Shown: positions 6,461 to 6,572 of the stretch, piece after piece
Position numbering within the stretch: position 1 is the first letter of the stretch
Layout of the letters: each line of letters starts with the position of its first letter
The notes under the pieces: model-generated
Database searches by the model: none
What the model was told of the DNA's origin: nothing
The model's input: the letters and a program-made list of their open reading frames with translations, nothing else
Made by a program: the position numbers and the translations under genes
From: Bryobacterales bacterium
GTDB lineage: Bacteria; Acidobacteriota; Terriglobia; Bryobacterales; Bryobacteraceae
Direction of reading: 5' to 3'
Assembly (NCBI GenBank): GCA_003164075.1
Contig: PLRZ01000054.1
Coordinates: 1 to 6,572, forward strand
DNA: 6,572 bases

Positions 6461-6471
6461 AGAAAGACACC

Positions 6472-6572
6472 ATGCTTGCTTTGGCCACGCCTGATGCGAT
6501 TGCCCGCTATGAGACCGTCGTGGGACTCGAAGTCCACGTACAACTCGCCACCGCTACCAAGATTTTCTGCGG
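6472..6572 (+). CDS. gatB: Asp-tRNA(Asn)/Glu-tRNA(Gln) amidotransferase subunit B (5' end only)
   Basis: GatB binds mischarged Glu-tRNA(Gln) or Asp-tRNA(Asn) and activates it for amidation within the GatCAB complex. Only the first 33 codons are present. After MLALATPDAIA comes RYETVVGLEVHVQLATATKI followed by FCG, matching the highly conserved GatB N terminus (YExVIGLEVHxQLxTxTKxFC). The eleven or so residues before YET are slightly longer than in many homologues, but no better start is seen. The gene is divergent from the small protein-rph-rdgB operon. A recognisable ribosome binding site is lacking: only AGAAAGA (6461-6467) precedes the ATG. The gene continues past the right edge of the window. 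Confidence 0.93.
   Translation, partial: MLALATPDAIARYETVVGLEVHVQLATATKIFC

Noticed and set aside
6264..6494. A 76-residue + strand open frame across the spacer into gatB
   Set aside because: It overlaps the small membrane protein on the other strand and the gatB start in another frame. Its composition is not protein-like and the gatB N terminus is unmistakable.

Overview
The window looks like bacterial chromosome of fairly high GC content. The compact two-gene-plus-small-protein arrangement (a 48-residue membrane protein, RNase PH, RdgB) divergent from gatB, together with heptanucleotide repeats between genes, suggests an acidobacterium of the Solibacter/Bryobacter type. This is an inference from gene style and recall, not from a search.

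Left part (1-4772, all + strand): the end of a surface-polysaccharide or glycoconjugate cluster. In order: the C-terminal tail of an unidentified protein, a Wzx-like 12-helix polysaccharide flippase, a family 2 glycosyltransferase, a zinc-finger class I SAM methyltransferase and a radical SAM enzyme with extra N-terminal cysteines. All four junctions overlap (8, 4, 11 and 4 bp), so the genes probably form one translationally coupled operon. A reasonable reading is that the glycosyltransferase, methyltransferase and radical SAM enzyme build or modify a sugar or lipid-linked oligosaccharide that the flippase moves across the inner membrane. The radical SAM gene has visibly lower GC and many AGA/AGG arginine codons, unlike its neighbours.

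Middle (4773-4910): a short convergent intergenic region with a weak inverted repeat, a 9-bp direct repeat and a clear array of eleven degenerate 7-bp units (4874-4950). The array runs into the 3' end of the next gene and encodes its last residues.

Right part (4911-6406, - strand): a housekeeping operon read right to left: a 48-residue single-helix membrane protein, rph (RNase PH, tRNA 3' maturation) and rdgB (house-cleaning NTP pyrophosphatase). rdgB most likely starts at a TTG overlapping the rph stop. After a 65-bp divergent spacer, gatB (amidotransferase subunit B) starts at 6472 on the + strand and runs off the window.

There is no gene-free stretch above 300 bp. I saw no tRNA or rRNA gene, CRISPR array, insertion sequence or toxin/defence module.
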